Below, piece by piece: positions 12,561-24,600 of a DNA stretch of 64,000 bases. The notes beneath the pieces were generated by a model. The model saw only the letters and a list, made by a program, of their open reading frames with translations. It searched no databases and had not been told where the DNA came from. Location of the stretch: contig CAJINV010000008.1 in the NCBI GenBank assembly GCA_905178155.1, positions 1,860,001 to 1,924,000 on the forward strand, read 5' to 3'. The position numbers and the translations under genes were made by a program. This stretch comes from Amoebophrya sp. A120 (Eukaryota > Sar > Dinophyceae > Syndiniales > Amoebophryaceae). Numbering within the stretch: position 1 is the first letter of the stretch; each line of letters begins with the position of its first letter.

Positions 12561-15500
12561 TCAGTCCTCACTAAGGCCCGATACCAGCTGCTGGCACATG
12601 TTTTGCCAATTCGCCTCGCCCGCATGCTCTTTTTCGAGTTTTTCCTTGAGCACCGTCCCGACGTCGCGCACCTCTTTTTGAAAGTACACTTTGAATTCCT
12701 CATACACACTATTTCTTTTCCGAAACAGCGACTTGTGCACGTCGGTGCGAAAGCTTTCGATAGACGGGCTAATCCCGTGCTGCAGCAGCGAGTCGGCAGG
12801 AAACGGCTGGGGTTCGGGTTGCAACACGCTTCCCTCCTCCACAGGAGTAGTTGCGGCAGCGGAAAAAGAGGGCACCGCAATCTCAATCTGCTTCTCCGCG
12901 TCGGTGTAAGTCAAAGACGCGGGGGCACCTGCGAGGATCGAAGTCATACAACATGGGCAGAGAAATAGCGTGAGCGTCATCTATGTATGTGTATAAAACA
13001 AAAACCAGCATGTTGCGCAACGCGCGAGAGACTGGGTGTGACTGCAGGTGCAGACTGGCCCTGCATTTTGTGTTCAAGAAAGTCAAAAAGACCTACTCTG
13101 CTTCTGAATGTGCTTAGAGACTACTCAAGTATTTTTCTACCTGCTGGATCGCTTATCCTGGCCTGCAGAAACTCGTTCTCGACGGCAAAGAACTCCCCGT
13201 AGTCAAGTTGCCACAAATTGGTCGCAACCCCCTCCCATGTTCTCGGCGGGAGCTTCTCGTCGTCCACTTCTATGGGTCCCTCGTGTCCCGCGAACACCCG
13301 CCTTTTCCTCCGCTTGATGCTCATCCGTTCCTTCTGTACGTTCTCATCGCCCGGTAGGGGGTTGAAGTGCGTGGGCATTGGGACCGCATCCAGAACCCGC
13401 ACCAGGGTTTGGAACAACAGAACCAGCTTGTGCAAAAAAGCCACGGCCTCCCGCTGCAGCGTGTTCGCGAACTCGAGTTTGAACCGGTTCAGCGCTGTGA
13501 TTGTGGTAAGAAGAAATGATAATGATAAAGGAACGTGAATGTCAACGCAAGGAAAGGAAATTTGCGTTGTTTTCCATCGACAAGGTGGCGGGGCGCTTGC
13601 CAAAGCTGCTTTGTTCCGGCTAGCCGTGACAGCACCTGTCAAGCTAAAAAGATCAAAAATATAAACTTACATTCACACGCGTCCTTGTAGCGTAGCGCCT
13701 CGTCGTCCTTCAATTTTTGCAGTATTCGTGCGTTGTTCGGGTTTGCAAGGCTGGGCGTGAGTCTCTGTTCGTGTGAAAGTCTCCTTTCCTCCAACAATGC
13801 CGCCGCTTTGCCCATTTGTTTGGACAGTTTTATTATCGCCTGTTTGCAGCTCTCAAGTTGCCTCTCCAGCAAATCCCCGAACGCGCTGGGCCCGACTTGC
13901 AGTAGCACCTCGTCCCGCAGGAGGCGGCACTTTTCCCGGAGTTCTCGGCAGTTTTTCTGCCGGTGCGACTCGGTGGACACTTTCATATCGGCAAGAAATT
14001 TCGCCATAAAATCCGGCAGGCCAGACTTGTACCTAATGGCGATGATGATGTTGAAGATGTGTCATAATTTCTAAAATACAAATTCTGGGTTCACTGCCCT
14101 ATAGGCGGCGGTGGCAGCATATACCTTCAAAAAAATCTTCTCTGTACGTCCCCTAGCTACTGAAATGTATACTTGCTTCGCTACTAGAAGGCAGGTTTTC
14201 ATCATGGCGAAGAACAGCACAGAAGCGAGTACGCGTCTTTGCCCGCCTGGTCCACTTTCGCGATTCCCGGTGTGAACAGGTCCGAGGTCGGTATCGCGCC
14301 GAGCAGCTTCTCGCTGACCTCCACCATCAGCTGCTTTTCGTCCTCGGCCAGATCGGGCGCCGCTGCGCCCCCACCCGCGGCGTTCAGTATTCTTTCCTCG
14401 AGCTTCGAGAACTCCGTGACCGCCTTGTCGTCCTGATTGTTGTATTTGTCGTTGAATTTCGACTTGAAGGCCTCCAGGTGTTTCCCGAGCTTCAACATCC
14501 CCGTGACGATCACGAGGAAGCAGGCCTTCATCTCCGTGGACGGAGGCGGGAGCTTTTTCTTCCACACCTCCTGCTGTCGGAGCTGGAAATTGAGTGTGTG
14601 CGGCCCGGGCTCCTCCTTCTTGTCCATCACGTCCTTAAAGTATCGGAAGTACTGCCCCAACCCAAATAGCGTGGTGTCGGTGCGCGACATGATCGTCCGG
14701 CACGCCTCCTGCGCCCGCCGCCGCGGCGCCCCGTACACCGGCCCGAGACCCAGCTCTTGGGAAAGTTTGTCCACGGCGTCCGCATACGCTTGCAGAAATT
14801 TCTCGAGCGGATCCTGCTGTCTCTGCGGCAGCGCGGCCTTCTCCTCGTCGAGCCGGGACGTCCTGTTCATTCATTCGGGGGGCAGTCGTTTTTTAGCCGC
14901 ACTGAATCTCAATCCCATCTCAGTCTTTTGCAAAAAAAAAATCTCATAGCTCCACATCCACCTACACAAGCATGCTTGACAACAACGTAAACTACCAAAA
15001 CGCCCAGGAAAAAACCTCTCCATGATACCTGTCCGCCTTTTTCGTACTCAGCGCGTCGTTCAATATTGTCGTCTGCTCCTTGTAGTAGATGATCTCGCTT
15101 TTGGAGTAGTTGTCGCCCCCCGCCTTGCACATCCGCACGAAGTCCCGGTTGAGCAGGACTAAGGACTGAATCCCGTTAATCGCGAGCGTTTCCAGGGTTT
15201 CCACCTTGCTCCGACATACATCTACGAACTTCGCGCAGCAGTCCTTGCCCTTCCGCTCCACCGCCGTGAGGGCGGCCAGGTTCCGTGCCTCGGACAGCTT
15301 CCCGGTGAACATGGCGATGGTTTCGTGGTACACTGTCTCCGCCTCCACCACCTTCTCGTAGCAGATCACAGCCTCGTCCTCCTGGGCCGCGGACTTCTGC
15401 GCGATGGTGATCATGTGCCGCTCAAACCGGTTCTTGTGCTTCTCGATGATCGTGTACCGGGGGTTGTACCAGTCCACCTGCACCTCCCCCTTCCGGTTCG

Positions 15501-18500
15501 TGTGCCGCCGCAGCGTCTGGTCCAGCTCCATGTTGATCCGCTCGTCCTCCGCCTTCAGCACCGCCCGCGCGGTGTCGTCCAGCGTGGACTTGTGTTCGTG
15601 CAGGAACGCGAACAGCCGCTTCCGCATGGAGCGCAGCAGGTCCTCCACGAAGTGCGTCTTGAAGATCAGCTCCTCCAGCGTCCAGGTGCCCTCCGCGCAC
15701 TTGGGCATGCGCACCACGCGGTTCAGCGAGTCGTCCAGCGCCAGCTCCTTTTTCACGTCCGCGGGCAGGCCGACGGTTTTCTCCTCTGGGTCGTCGGAGC
15801 TCGAGTGCTTTTCCTCACCCTCCTCGTCGATCTTCGGCACCAGCTGCAGCCGCCACAGGTCGTCCTCGACCTTTTTCAGCAGCGCAAACGAGAAGTTTTC
15901 CGGGGCGTCGCCCCAGAAGGGCTCCGTCTCCTCCTCCTCCCCCCCGGACTGCTTGGGGGACTGCGGCCTGGACCCGCCCTCCTCGTCCTCCTCCTCCTCG
16001 AGCTCGTCCTCCTCGGGCTTTCTTGTCAGCGCCATGTGCGGGATGAACAGGTCCGTTTGCAGGCGGAAGAAGGCGTGGATCTTCGGCTCGTAGGACCGGT
16101 GGATGTCCAGCAGGTTCTTCGCGAAATCGCGGTAGGACTGCGCGATCACGTCCAGCTTGTCGAACGTCTGCTGCAGCAGGACGTCGAGCCCCTCGATGTG
16201 CACCTCGTCGTCCATCAGCTCGTGGAAATTCACCATGTCCTGCTCGTTTCGCTTCTTCTCGTCCTCGTGGTCCTGGATGCAGTCGTCAATCTCGCCCTGG
16301 TGCTTCACCTTCAACTCCAGCAGCTGCTGCTTGAACTGCTCCAGGAGCGTCGCGATCTTGATGCTGAACGTGTTCAGGTTGAAGCAGGTGTGGTGCGCCC
16401 ACTCGTCCAGCGTCTGCATCACGTTGGCCAGCTCCAAGCACAGGTTCTCGATCCAGTTCAGGCAGTTTCGCATGTGCGGCTTGATATCCCCGTCCACCAA
16501 CGCCTTCACCGACTCGTAGTCGCCCCACTCGGTGCGGGCGTCGTACCTGTGGTCGTTGGATGGGTGGAAAAAGTGCTTTTCAGGAGGAGGAACTTCTTTC
16601 AAGAAACCCAGGATTAAGAGAAGCAAGAGATAAGTATTGGGTTTAGCTTTAGATGAAACAGCAGCACATCGACGACATTCATTGACAAACAGTGACCAAA
16701 ATGAAGACGAAATAAACTGTGGCTGTGCTGAAAAAAAAAAATCGAATACATCTCCAATTCCGTCCTCAGCTGGTTCAGCATGCCCTCGCTTTTGTACTGC
16801 AGTGTGTCCTTCAGTTCTTTCAATTCCACTAGGAAGTTGTCGGTCTCCTCGCTGGTCCGATCGTTAATCGCAGTGATTTGCTCCTCGATCCCGCGCAGCT
16901 TGTTCGAGTTCAGACTGTCAATCTCCGTGGTGAACACCTGGACCAGCAGTTCCTTCCGCTGCTCAAACACGTCCCGCTGCTGGGCACGGATGCGCGCCAG
17001 CAGCGAAACCAACTCCGGGCAGGCGCGAAACTCCCGCGACTCGATGCGCTGCAGGACGTTCTCCACAGCGGTCTGGTGTCGCTTCCGCTTCCACCGCAGC
17101 AGCCCCTCGTACCAGCGGCGCCGGAAAACCTTGCTGTTCTCGTTGTTCTGCGCCTTCAGCCGGGTGAACACCTCGGTGGCCTTCTTGCAGTTCTCCAGCG
17201 TCAGCGAGTTGATCGTGTGCGATTTGGCGTCGCAAATCCGCTCTACCTCGCCGGGACTGCAGTGCGCCGCGGCGGTGCACTTGTTTACCATCGACGTCAG
17301 CTGGTCGAGGGCCTCTCGCTTGCGAAACTTCTCCAACTCCTGCAGGTTCTCGTGATATCACAAAGAAAAATCCCCCCTCCCCACACCAAAAGGAAGTTTC
17401 TGATGACTGATGCTGGGTTTGCATATACAAATCAGGTTTGTCTTGCAGTAGAGGACTGCAGGCTCCTGCCAAGCCTGAGTAGAGAGGCTTTGGCCTAGGC
17501 GCTAGCATGAGAAACGTCCATGCTGTAGGCCCAACAGCATCACAAACCGCGCGCATAATGCGGCAGAGGCTGTGGAGTTGTCTCCTTGCAAGACAGACGT
17601 GATTTGTGGTCTCAAATCAGCAACACAAATTCTCGGAAACATACCTTTTCGATATGGGGAGGGGGGACTTTTCCTCTCAATACGTGAAACTCTGTGATCT
17701 TCGTCTCGCGCTGGGCGATGCCTGTTTAGTATATTATACCATTTTTGCAGCGATAGTACAAGGCGTTGTTGGGACAACTCGTGTTGGCATCATGCGTAAA
17801 ATAAATTTTTTCCTGCGCAACATGCAGATCAGCATCTCGGCCCTCAGAACTAAGTATATCGAAAACGACAGCGAAGAAACGGAGAGACGAGACGTAAGCC
17901 CTACCTCAAGCGAAGAAGATGCTGTGAACGATAATCCTCATTTTCTACCTTCCTCCAACTCTGTAAGTTTGTTCTGCACCCAGGCCTCGCTCTGCTCTCC
18001 GAGCTTATCCAGATCATTTTCCAGCGGTTCCAAAATCGCCTCTGCCTCGACATCCCGACTCTTGATGTAGGTTTTCATGTTTTTGGAGAAGTTTTGTAAT
18101 TTCTCCGTGCAGCTGTCATGCAGCTTATCGATCTCCGCCTCGCAGTCGAGCACCGCGTCGTCGTGTCGCTTTTTTCGACTCTGCAGAAACTTCTCGCGCT
18201 TCTCTGATCGGTCAACAATGTCCTTCTCCGGGTCTTGCTCGACCACGTGCCGCTGCATCCGAGCGAGGTCCCCGATGAGTTCCTGGAGTTTTAGTATTTT
18301 TGAGTACACATGTCTTCATGCGCTTTGGAAGAAAATCATCCCGACTATTACTCCACATTTTTTCGTGCCCGCCAGAGCAAGATGATTCTTGGGAAACATA
18401 CAAGTATCGAACCTGTTTTCTCTGTATTTCCTCCTTTGGCGGGCGCTCTGCCGCCGCGTAGGCGTCCATGTATTTGGCGGCATCGAGTTTGCTGATCTGG

Positions 18501-18664
18501 AGGTTGCCCGTCTTCTTGCCCCCCTCAACCTCCGCGACATGTGTCTGGTAGCTGTTTCCCAGCTGGCTGGGCGCCTTGAAAATGGCCTGGAACCCGGAAC
18601 TCCGCGGCTCCTCCGCCGTCAGCAGCACCTTCTGCTTTTTCGGCGGTTGCGGAGGGTTCGGCAT
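12561..18664 (-). CDS. Long coiled-coil protein, possibly CCDC180-like (axonemal)
   Basis: About 1,500 residues over nine exons: 18664-18413, 18282-17949, 17721-17683, 17350-~16755, ~16610-15030, ~14855-14230, ~14030-13655, ~13500-13166 and 12930-12561. The start is MPNPPQPPKK and the stop is TGA at 12561. Most of the chain is charged helical coiled coil. There is an acidic Glu run near the middle (EELEEEEDEEGG) and conserved-looking aromatic patches such as WYNPRY and WRLQLVPK. Length and layout resemble CCDC180 (DUF4455/DUF4456), a cilium and sperm protein. That assignment is inference. Most introns look GT-AG, but the exon 3-exon 4 break is an introner at 17356-17682 whose removal with one CGTGA copy gives ITEFHENLQELE in frame. 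The join near 16.6-16.75 kb is not resolved. Confidence 0.75.
17356..17682. mobile_element. Introner, family 3, in the coiled-coil gene
   Basis: A 327-bp element whose terminal inverted repeats carry GAAAAATCCCCCCTCCCC, or a near copy. It begins TATC and ends AATA. CGTGA is duplicated exactly at 17351-17355 and 17683-17687. It interrupts a coding exon, and removal of the element plus one duplication restores the frame. No GT-AG pair is available at the duplication-defined ends. The sister copy is at 56812-57134. Confidence 0.9.
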
Positions 18665-18669
18665 GGTCG

Positions 18670-19460
18670 CGGTGTGTCCTGGGCCTCGTGCAGGCTGCGG
18701 TTACCGTGCTAGTGCAAAAATGCAGTGGCACAACTTCAAGATGACTTATGCTCGAGAAGATGGCGGGACAGTACTCTGTAGGCCTTTTGTTGTTCTGGCC
18801 GATGAGGAAAACAAGCGGGTCTCCGTCATCGCCTACCGTCACTGGAGAGCCCCATCGTGCTCTTTGTCTGAAGAAATCCGCTGCCTACCAAAACCAAAAC
18901 CAAATGTTGATGTTCGAAAAAAAAACCACTGACGCTCGTCCAAGTGTTTGAGTTTCAAGGCAGCCCTTCGCTGGGGAAATAATCGAACAAACCAAAATGT
19001 ATACATTCATAAGTGTGCCTCTCACTCTCTCTCGTAACGTGGCGATAAATCGCTCGATCATTACTTCTCTCGAACGCCTTCTGACGACAACGAAACGTCG
19101 CAAAGACCACAAAAATTCTCGATAGTTCGAATCTGAGCTTCCTCTTCATCCTTTTATTTCCGGTGTGCAGCTACCACGACGCGTCACCAAGGTACTGCTG
19201 CTGATGACCAAAAGAGCGAACAAGCAAACACCATGACTATGACTTCCTTGCCCACTAGCTTGCCATCTTGTCCCGCAAAAAGCAAACACTTGCAACAAAT
19301 ATTCAAATTACACGTACGTACATTGCCGTCGATGGATAGGTACTGGGAAAAGAAAAGTTATCACCTCTATGTCTGCAAAACGAAACCAAGAATCGTGACC
19401 AGTTTCTACCTGTGCAGTCGTGTATCAACTTCAACACCAAATTTCACTTTTTTCTTCATG
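18670..19460. other. Spacer with no recognisable gene
   Basis: About 0.8 kb of AT-rich DNA upstream of the coiled-coil gene, presumably holding its promoter and the 3' end of the next gene. I see no defined element. Confidence 0.45.
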
Positions 19461-19464
19461 CGTC

Positions 19465-20566
19465 CTACAATCCCCTCCTCGGATTGAGCAATCGCACGGC
19501 TTTCCTTTTCTCCTCGACCTCAACCCGACTTCGTCCCTTTCCGCGGCCAGCCGCCAGGACTTCGAAATAGCGATGCAACATGTGCTTCTTTGTGGCAAAA
19601 GCCGTAAGCAGCGAGACTTTGTTTTCCTTGGATTCCCCGACCTCAACAAAGTCGTAGCCGCCCGTCTGCAGACACTTTTTGAAGCAGTACGTGATGCCCC
19701 CGATGACGCTCGGGTCCAGGCACAGCGGCAGTCCCCTGATGCACTGCAAAGGTGCGGCGTTGCAGTTCGCGGCCGATTGCTTCATCAAGTCTGCAATTTC
19801 CGAAAAGCCGGCAACGTAATTCGTGTACCTGGCGACCTTCTTCTCCGCGTACAGACACATGCCGGCATTGTTGTACGAAGAACTTGCAGCAGACGGGCTT
19901 TTCACCTGCTGCTTCATCTTCTCCGAGCAGTTCGCGAGCCATACCACCGGCGACTTCGCTTCGCGCACCTGGTCGGACTCCAGCTGCGCAACGCAGTCGG
20001 GGTGGTACCCCGCGTCCGGGGCTTTGCACTCCGCCAGTACCTGGGCGTAGGTGTCCTGGATCCTCTTCTCCTGGATCAGCAGTTTCGACAATTGCTTGGC
20101 CTGCACGTCTATTCAATCCAAACAAAGTGTCGGGCCGAGTAAGATTTGCAACGCAAAGTTTTCCGAAAGGAAAAGTGGAAGTTCGTTGTAATGCAGATCA
20201 TTTTTCTCGGGACTGGCAATCGTCATGCATTTGCATGACTGCAATCAATACGCCCACGATACTTTTGCACAGGGTAACGTCTGCCTCAATGCACGGGTTG
20301 ATTGACGCCGTGTCGAGAATCGATGGGTCGTTGTTCTCCCCGTGTCCCCATAGTTTTTGCTGCGCCGCTTGGAGATGGTTTTTGTCAACCGAGAATGTAC
20401 CCCCGTCCTCTACCTTTTTCTCCGCCGATTCAACAAACCAAGAATCAAAGAAATGCGAGAGTCGAACGCCGGTGACAAGGGCCGGTGCAGAGCGAAGAAA
20501 GAAAACAACGGAAAGGATCTTCACGCGCCGCTGACAGCTGCGGGCGACCGACCCGACCGCCAACAT
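19465..20566 (-). CDS. Predicted secreted Cys-containing protein, 320 residues
   Basis: Two exons (20566-20240 and 20100-19465) join in phase 0 across a 139-base GT-AG intron. The N terminus (MLAVGSVARSCQRRVKILSV region) has basic residues followed by a hydrophobic stretch, so a signal peptide is likely. The mature part has about 12 spaced cysteines, e.g. CNAAPLQC and YCFKKC, suggesting disulfides outside the cytosol. The tail is basic (Arg/Lys-rich). No family is recognised. In a parasite such a protein could be exported, but that is only inference. Confidence 0.65.
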
Positions 20567-20579
20567 GATGTCTCCTCCG

Positions 20580-21635
20580 AACGTTTCGTTGGTCGCTACA
20601 TTCTTTCGAAATGCTGTTGAGCCATTGATGGCCGTGCAAGACCCAGAACTTCTACGAGAAAAAAGGATCCATCAATCGCTACGAAACGGTAAATTTGATG
20701 CAACGACATACGACATACGACGACTCCGATATAATTTGCGCCTCTAGTGTCCTCACCGACGATAGCAAGGTGATCCGTTACATCAGCTTCCGCCTGCTCG
20801 TTTGCAAGCACAGAAACTGGAGTTAAATCATGAAGAATGACGATGAACTTCTAACACAGTCACGCAACAGCAGTCGCCGTCCTTAGCTACTGGTGAGGCG
20901 TAGCTTGTTTAGCGCCGCCAGCCACAAATACTTTCTCTTTTAACGACACACTTCTGAGTCTGGCTCTGACGCTGCGCGTCGCGATTTGTACAAGCATAAA
21001 AGTTCTGTTTAGGATCATTATAGATATCGGTCCAAACTACGGCACAAACCTTGAAAATTTTGCTCGGGTTTCCCACAAAACGAAACATTCGGGCTCTTTG
21101 CATCTGAAAATTTGAAACGTTAGCTACATGCAGCGGTTAACATCGTGAGTACAACTACAAGTACAAACTAAAAGTGGAAACAAACAAATAAAATCTGACA
21201 TTAATTTTCATATATATTTTTCCAAGCTTAGAAGAAGAGGCTCTTGTTGCTTTTGAGAAATACAACACAACTGCTGTGACTCCGAGAAGTTCGAGAAACA
21301 TGTTTCTTCTTGTAGTTGAGAATTATACATTGTTTGACACCGACAAAAAATTCGAAAAGTAAAGCTTCACCTCGTACTACATATTCTTGCTCAAAGATCG
21401 TTGTAGGTAGGTGAGTTCACACTGCACATTAGTACATCGAAAAAGCAGAGGTGGCTTTTGCTTCCACTTCCATCTCCAGCTAGCTTGTACCATTTCCCTG
21501 GGAGGCTGTGCGATTCTTCTCAACGGCCTGGTCTTTAACGAACGCCTTCGAATTCGATGCCGCGACAGAACAAAAATTAAAGCTAAAAAAGCTACGACAG
21601 CTGAAGCCTTTGCACAAATGACTCTGCTTCCCGTG
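20580..21635. other. Spacer with no recognisable gene
   Basis: About 1 kb of AT-rich DNA between the secreted-protein gene and the 3' end of the kinesin gene. No repeats or RNA genes were seen. Confidence 0.45.
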
Positions 21636-21639
21636 GATA

Positions 21640-24600
21640 TCACGCCGTGGTATTTCCGGTGGTACTCCTCGACGTGGGTAAGAGCAGGGAGTTTTCCCCG
21701 ACCCGTTCCACTTGTCGCACAGACTTGTCATCCAGCAGCAGGCCCGCGTGGCCGCCCCCCTTCTGCAGCCTCGGTGCCACCGTGATGGGGGTCTCCGCGA
21801 AGGAGCTGCCTTCCCGCAACGACGACTCGGCCGACGAATTCGTTGTGTTCACGCCAAATCGGTGCCGCTTGCTCTCCACCTTGGGCAGGCTCGCCACCGC
21901 GTCCGCGAATCGCAGAGTGGCCAGCGACTCCTCAAAACACAGCTCCGAGGGGGAAATGGTCGCGAGTAAGTAGATTTGCTTGGAGCTCAGCCAGTCTTGC
22001 AGCAAAAACGTCAGCTTGCTGTTGCGGAAGCAGGTCTTGGTGTCTTTTTTGCGCAAGCTCTGAATCGTCTCAGACAGGTGGAACAGCGATTTGTTGATAA
22101 ACTTCAGCTCCAGCATGCGGAGCTGGTTGTGCGGAAAAGAGGTGGCTAAGGTGGAGGAAGTTGTAGCCGAGTGTTGTACAATTGCTCCTGATGTGCTGGC
22201 GCCGCTGGGGGTGTATCTGTTTCTCCGTCCGCTGCGAATCATGATCTCTTGCTGCTCGCGCACCCTCATCGCAGAAGTACTACCACCACTCGCTGCGCCC
22301 TTCTTCGACACCGAGCTGGGCGCAGACGCCCGCAGTGTTCCGTTGAGATGTTTTTTGCCATTTGGCGTGTGCTTCTGCGAGAAAGCCCCCTTCTTCAGTC
22401 GGTTGCTTGGCGTCGTGGTCGCAGTAGCCGGGAAGCTGACGTGGTCCGCCGGGGTCTGCGCGTTGGAGCAGGAAAGCCCCAGCGCATTGTTGAAGATGTG
22501 ATCCGTTTTGCTGTTATTGTAACCTCCGGTACCACGACTTCCCCCGCGCGCCATCACGATTTCCGTCATTTTTGAAGACGCGTTGCTTCTGCAGCGAGAC
22601 TGCAGTGTCGAGAAAACTCCTCCTCCTCGACTGTGTCCTCTATTACCCGGGTCTGCACGATGAAAAGCCGCGGTCGTGTGCGCCGACGCGGTGCTGCGAC
22701 TCGCCGGCGAAAAAGTAAACCTATCGGAGGTTCCGTGCAAAGCATCTCCGTCTGGCGTAGTACCCTCCTCGTGACCACTGATGTCCTCGTTGTAGTTTCC
22801 GAGCAGATGATCATGATCTGTCATTTCCAAGTGATCGTCTTCCTCCTGGTCGTGGTCCAGCAAATGCTTTTCCAGCTTCCGTTTGACCAACTTATGCATG
22901 CTCGCCGACTTCTGCATCATCAGCTTCTTATTCTCTACGCCCGTCCGCTGCTCCGCGAGCTGTTGTGCGGAACACACCCCGATGGAACCGCTACTGTAGG
23001 ATCGCTGCAAGAGGTAGTTGTGCGGCTGACTCTGCTCCCCGCGCAGACTGCGCAGGGATTTCCGCCGCTGCGTGTCCTCCATCACCTCGCGCAAACTGGT
23101 GATGCCCGCCTCGGTCTCCTTCCCTGCAAGATCCACGATGCACAGCGTCTCGCCGCGGTACTCCAGCAGAATTATCAAATGCCCTCGGGAGGACGTGGCG
23201 TTCAGTGCGGTTTTTGCCTGAAGAAAAAATGTGTATACAAGCGAGTTTCGAGATAGTGAAGACTCATCAGATTGTGTTCCCTTCTAGCAGCTGCGCTGCC
23301 ACATGATCCACTGCCACATCACGGGAACGAACCCCTGCTCCAGCAGCAGGGAACACCAACTATTCATCAACTATACCTCTACTCTTTGCCGGTTCCCCTT
23401 TTCCACCGCTTTTATCGCTTGTGTGTAGTCCTTGCACGGCACCTTCACAACGCTACGCTTGATCGTCTGCGCCGAACTGCTGTAGCATTTCACGGGTTTC
23501 CGGTGGTTCAGGAGGTCGTGGATCTGCTCCCGGTAAATCTCCAGCACGCTTACCCCAAGACTCGGAAACGATTCGAAAAATCGCCACAAAATGCGCGGCA
23601 GGAGACCTGACCAAACGAGAAGAAAAAGCCTGCAAAAAGTAAAAGGAGCAAATAAGGAGAGGAAAAAATAAGCCTGCATATGTTGATAAATTTGAATTGA
23701 CCACGTCATCGTAAATTTTTGTAAACAATAAACGAGACAGATTGTTGTTCGTCCGACCACACTAGCAGTAGCACCGCTCACCTGCATGTCCTCCTGCCTG
23801 TTTCGCACCCCTCGGCGCTCCCTGCCGCCCGGTGCTCGTGGAACAAGCAGGTCCTGCAGAACGATCCGCAATGTCTCCCACGATGCTGTAGGTTTTCCCC
23901 GTCGACGTCTGGCCGTGCGCGAAAAGGCAGCAGCTGACACCGTTGTAGGCCCAGGACTGGAAACAGGGCTCTCCGATGGCCTGGAAGACTTCTTCCTGGC
24001 TCGAGTTCTCCTTGAACACATTGTGGAACTTGAAGTCCCGCACGAAGTTCAGGTTACAGTTGTCCTTGATGGAAATCACCTTGTGGCAGTCGCCGGACAC
24101 CAGCATTTCCGCGGCCGACTCGGACCGTGTCTTGACGCAGGACCGGGTTTTGCGCTCCCGCAGAAACAGTGGCCGAATCCGGCAAAACACGTGCGGTCGG
24201 AGCAGTGCCACGCGGGGTTCCTCCTGCTCCCGCCGGTGCATCACCATGTGTCCCTGAAGATGGTTCCCTCGTTGCTGTGGCTGCTGATACTGCGCTAGAA
24301 CTTGGTGCTGCTGGTGAAAAATAAACTCGTCTGCGAAAAGCGGCAGATGGTACGGATCGTGGTTTATTCTTTGGGCAGCGGCATTCGATTTACTTCTTGA
24401 CGAAACAGCGTAGGAGCTCTTATTGTTCCCGCCATGATGAAGAACGTGAGTTGCAGTCCCAACGGCCGCTCCTCCTCCGGCGTGCTCGGTTTCATCCCGT
24501 GTTCTTCGAAAGGGCGAAGCCGGCGACGCGGGTCGAGACCGTGACCGCCCGAGGTGGTCGGCGGTTTGCGAAAACAAACTGGTGACAGCTTTGCTGTTGC

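Noticed and set aside
15325-16617. 430-codon plus-strand frame rich in Leu/Val/Arg
   Set aside because: Mirror frame of the coiled-coil exon, caused by strong GC bias at third codon positions.
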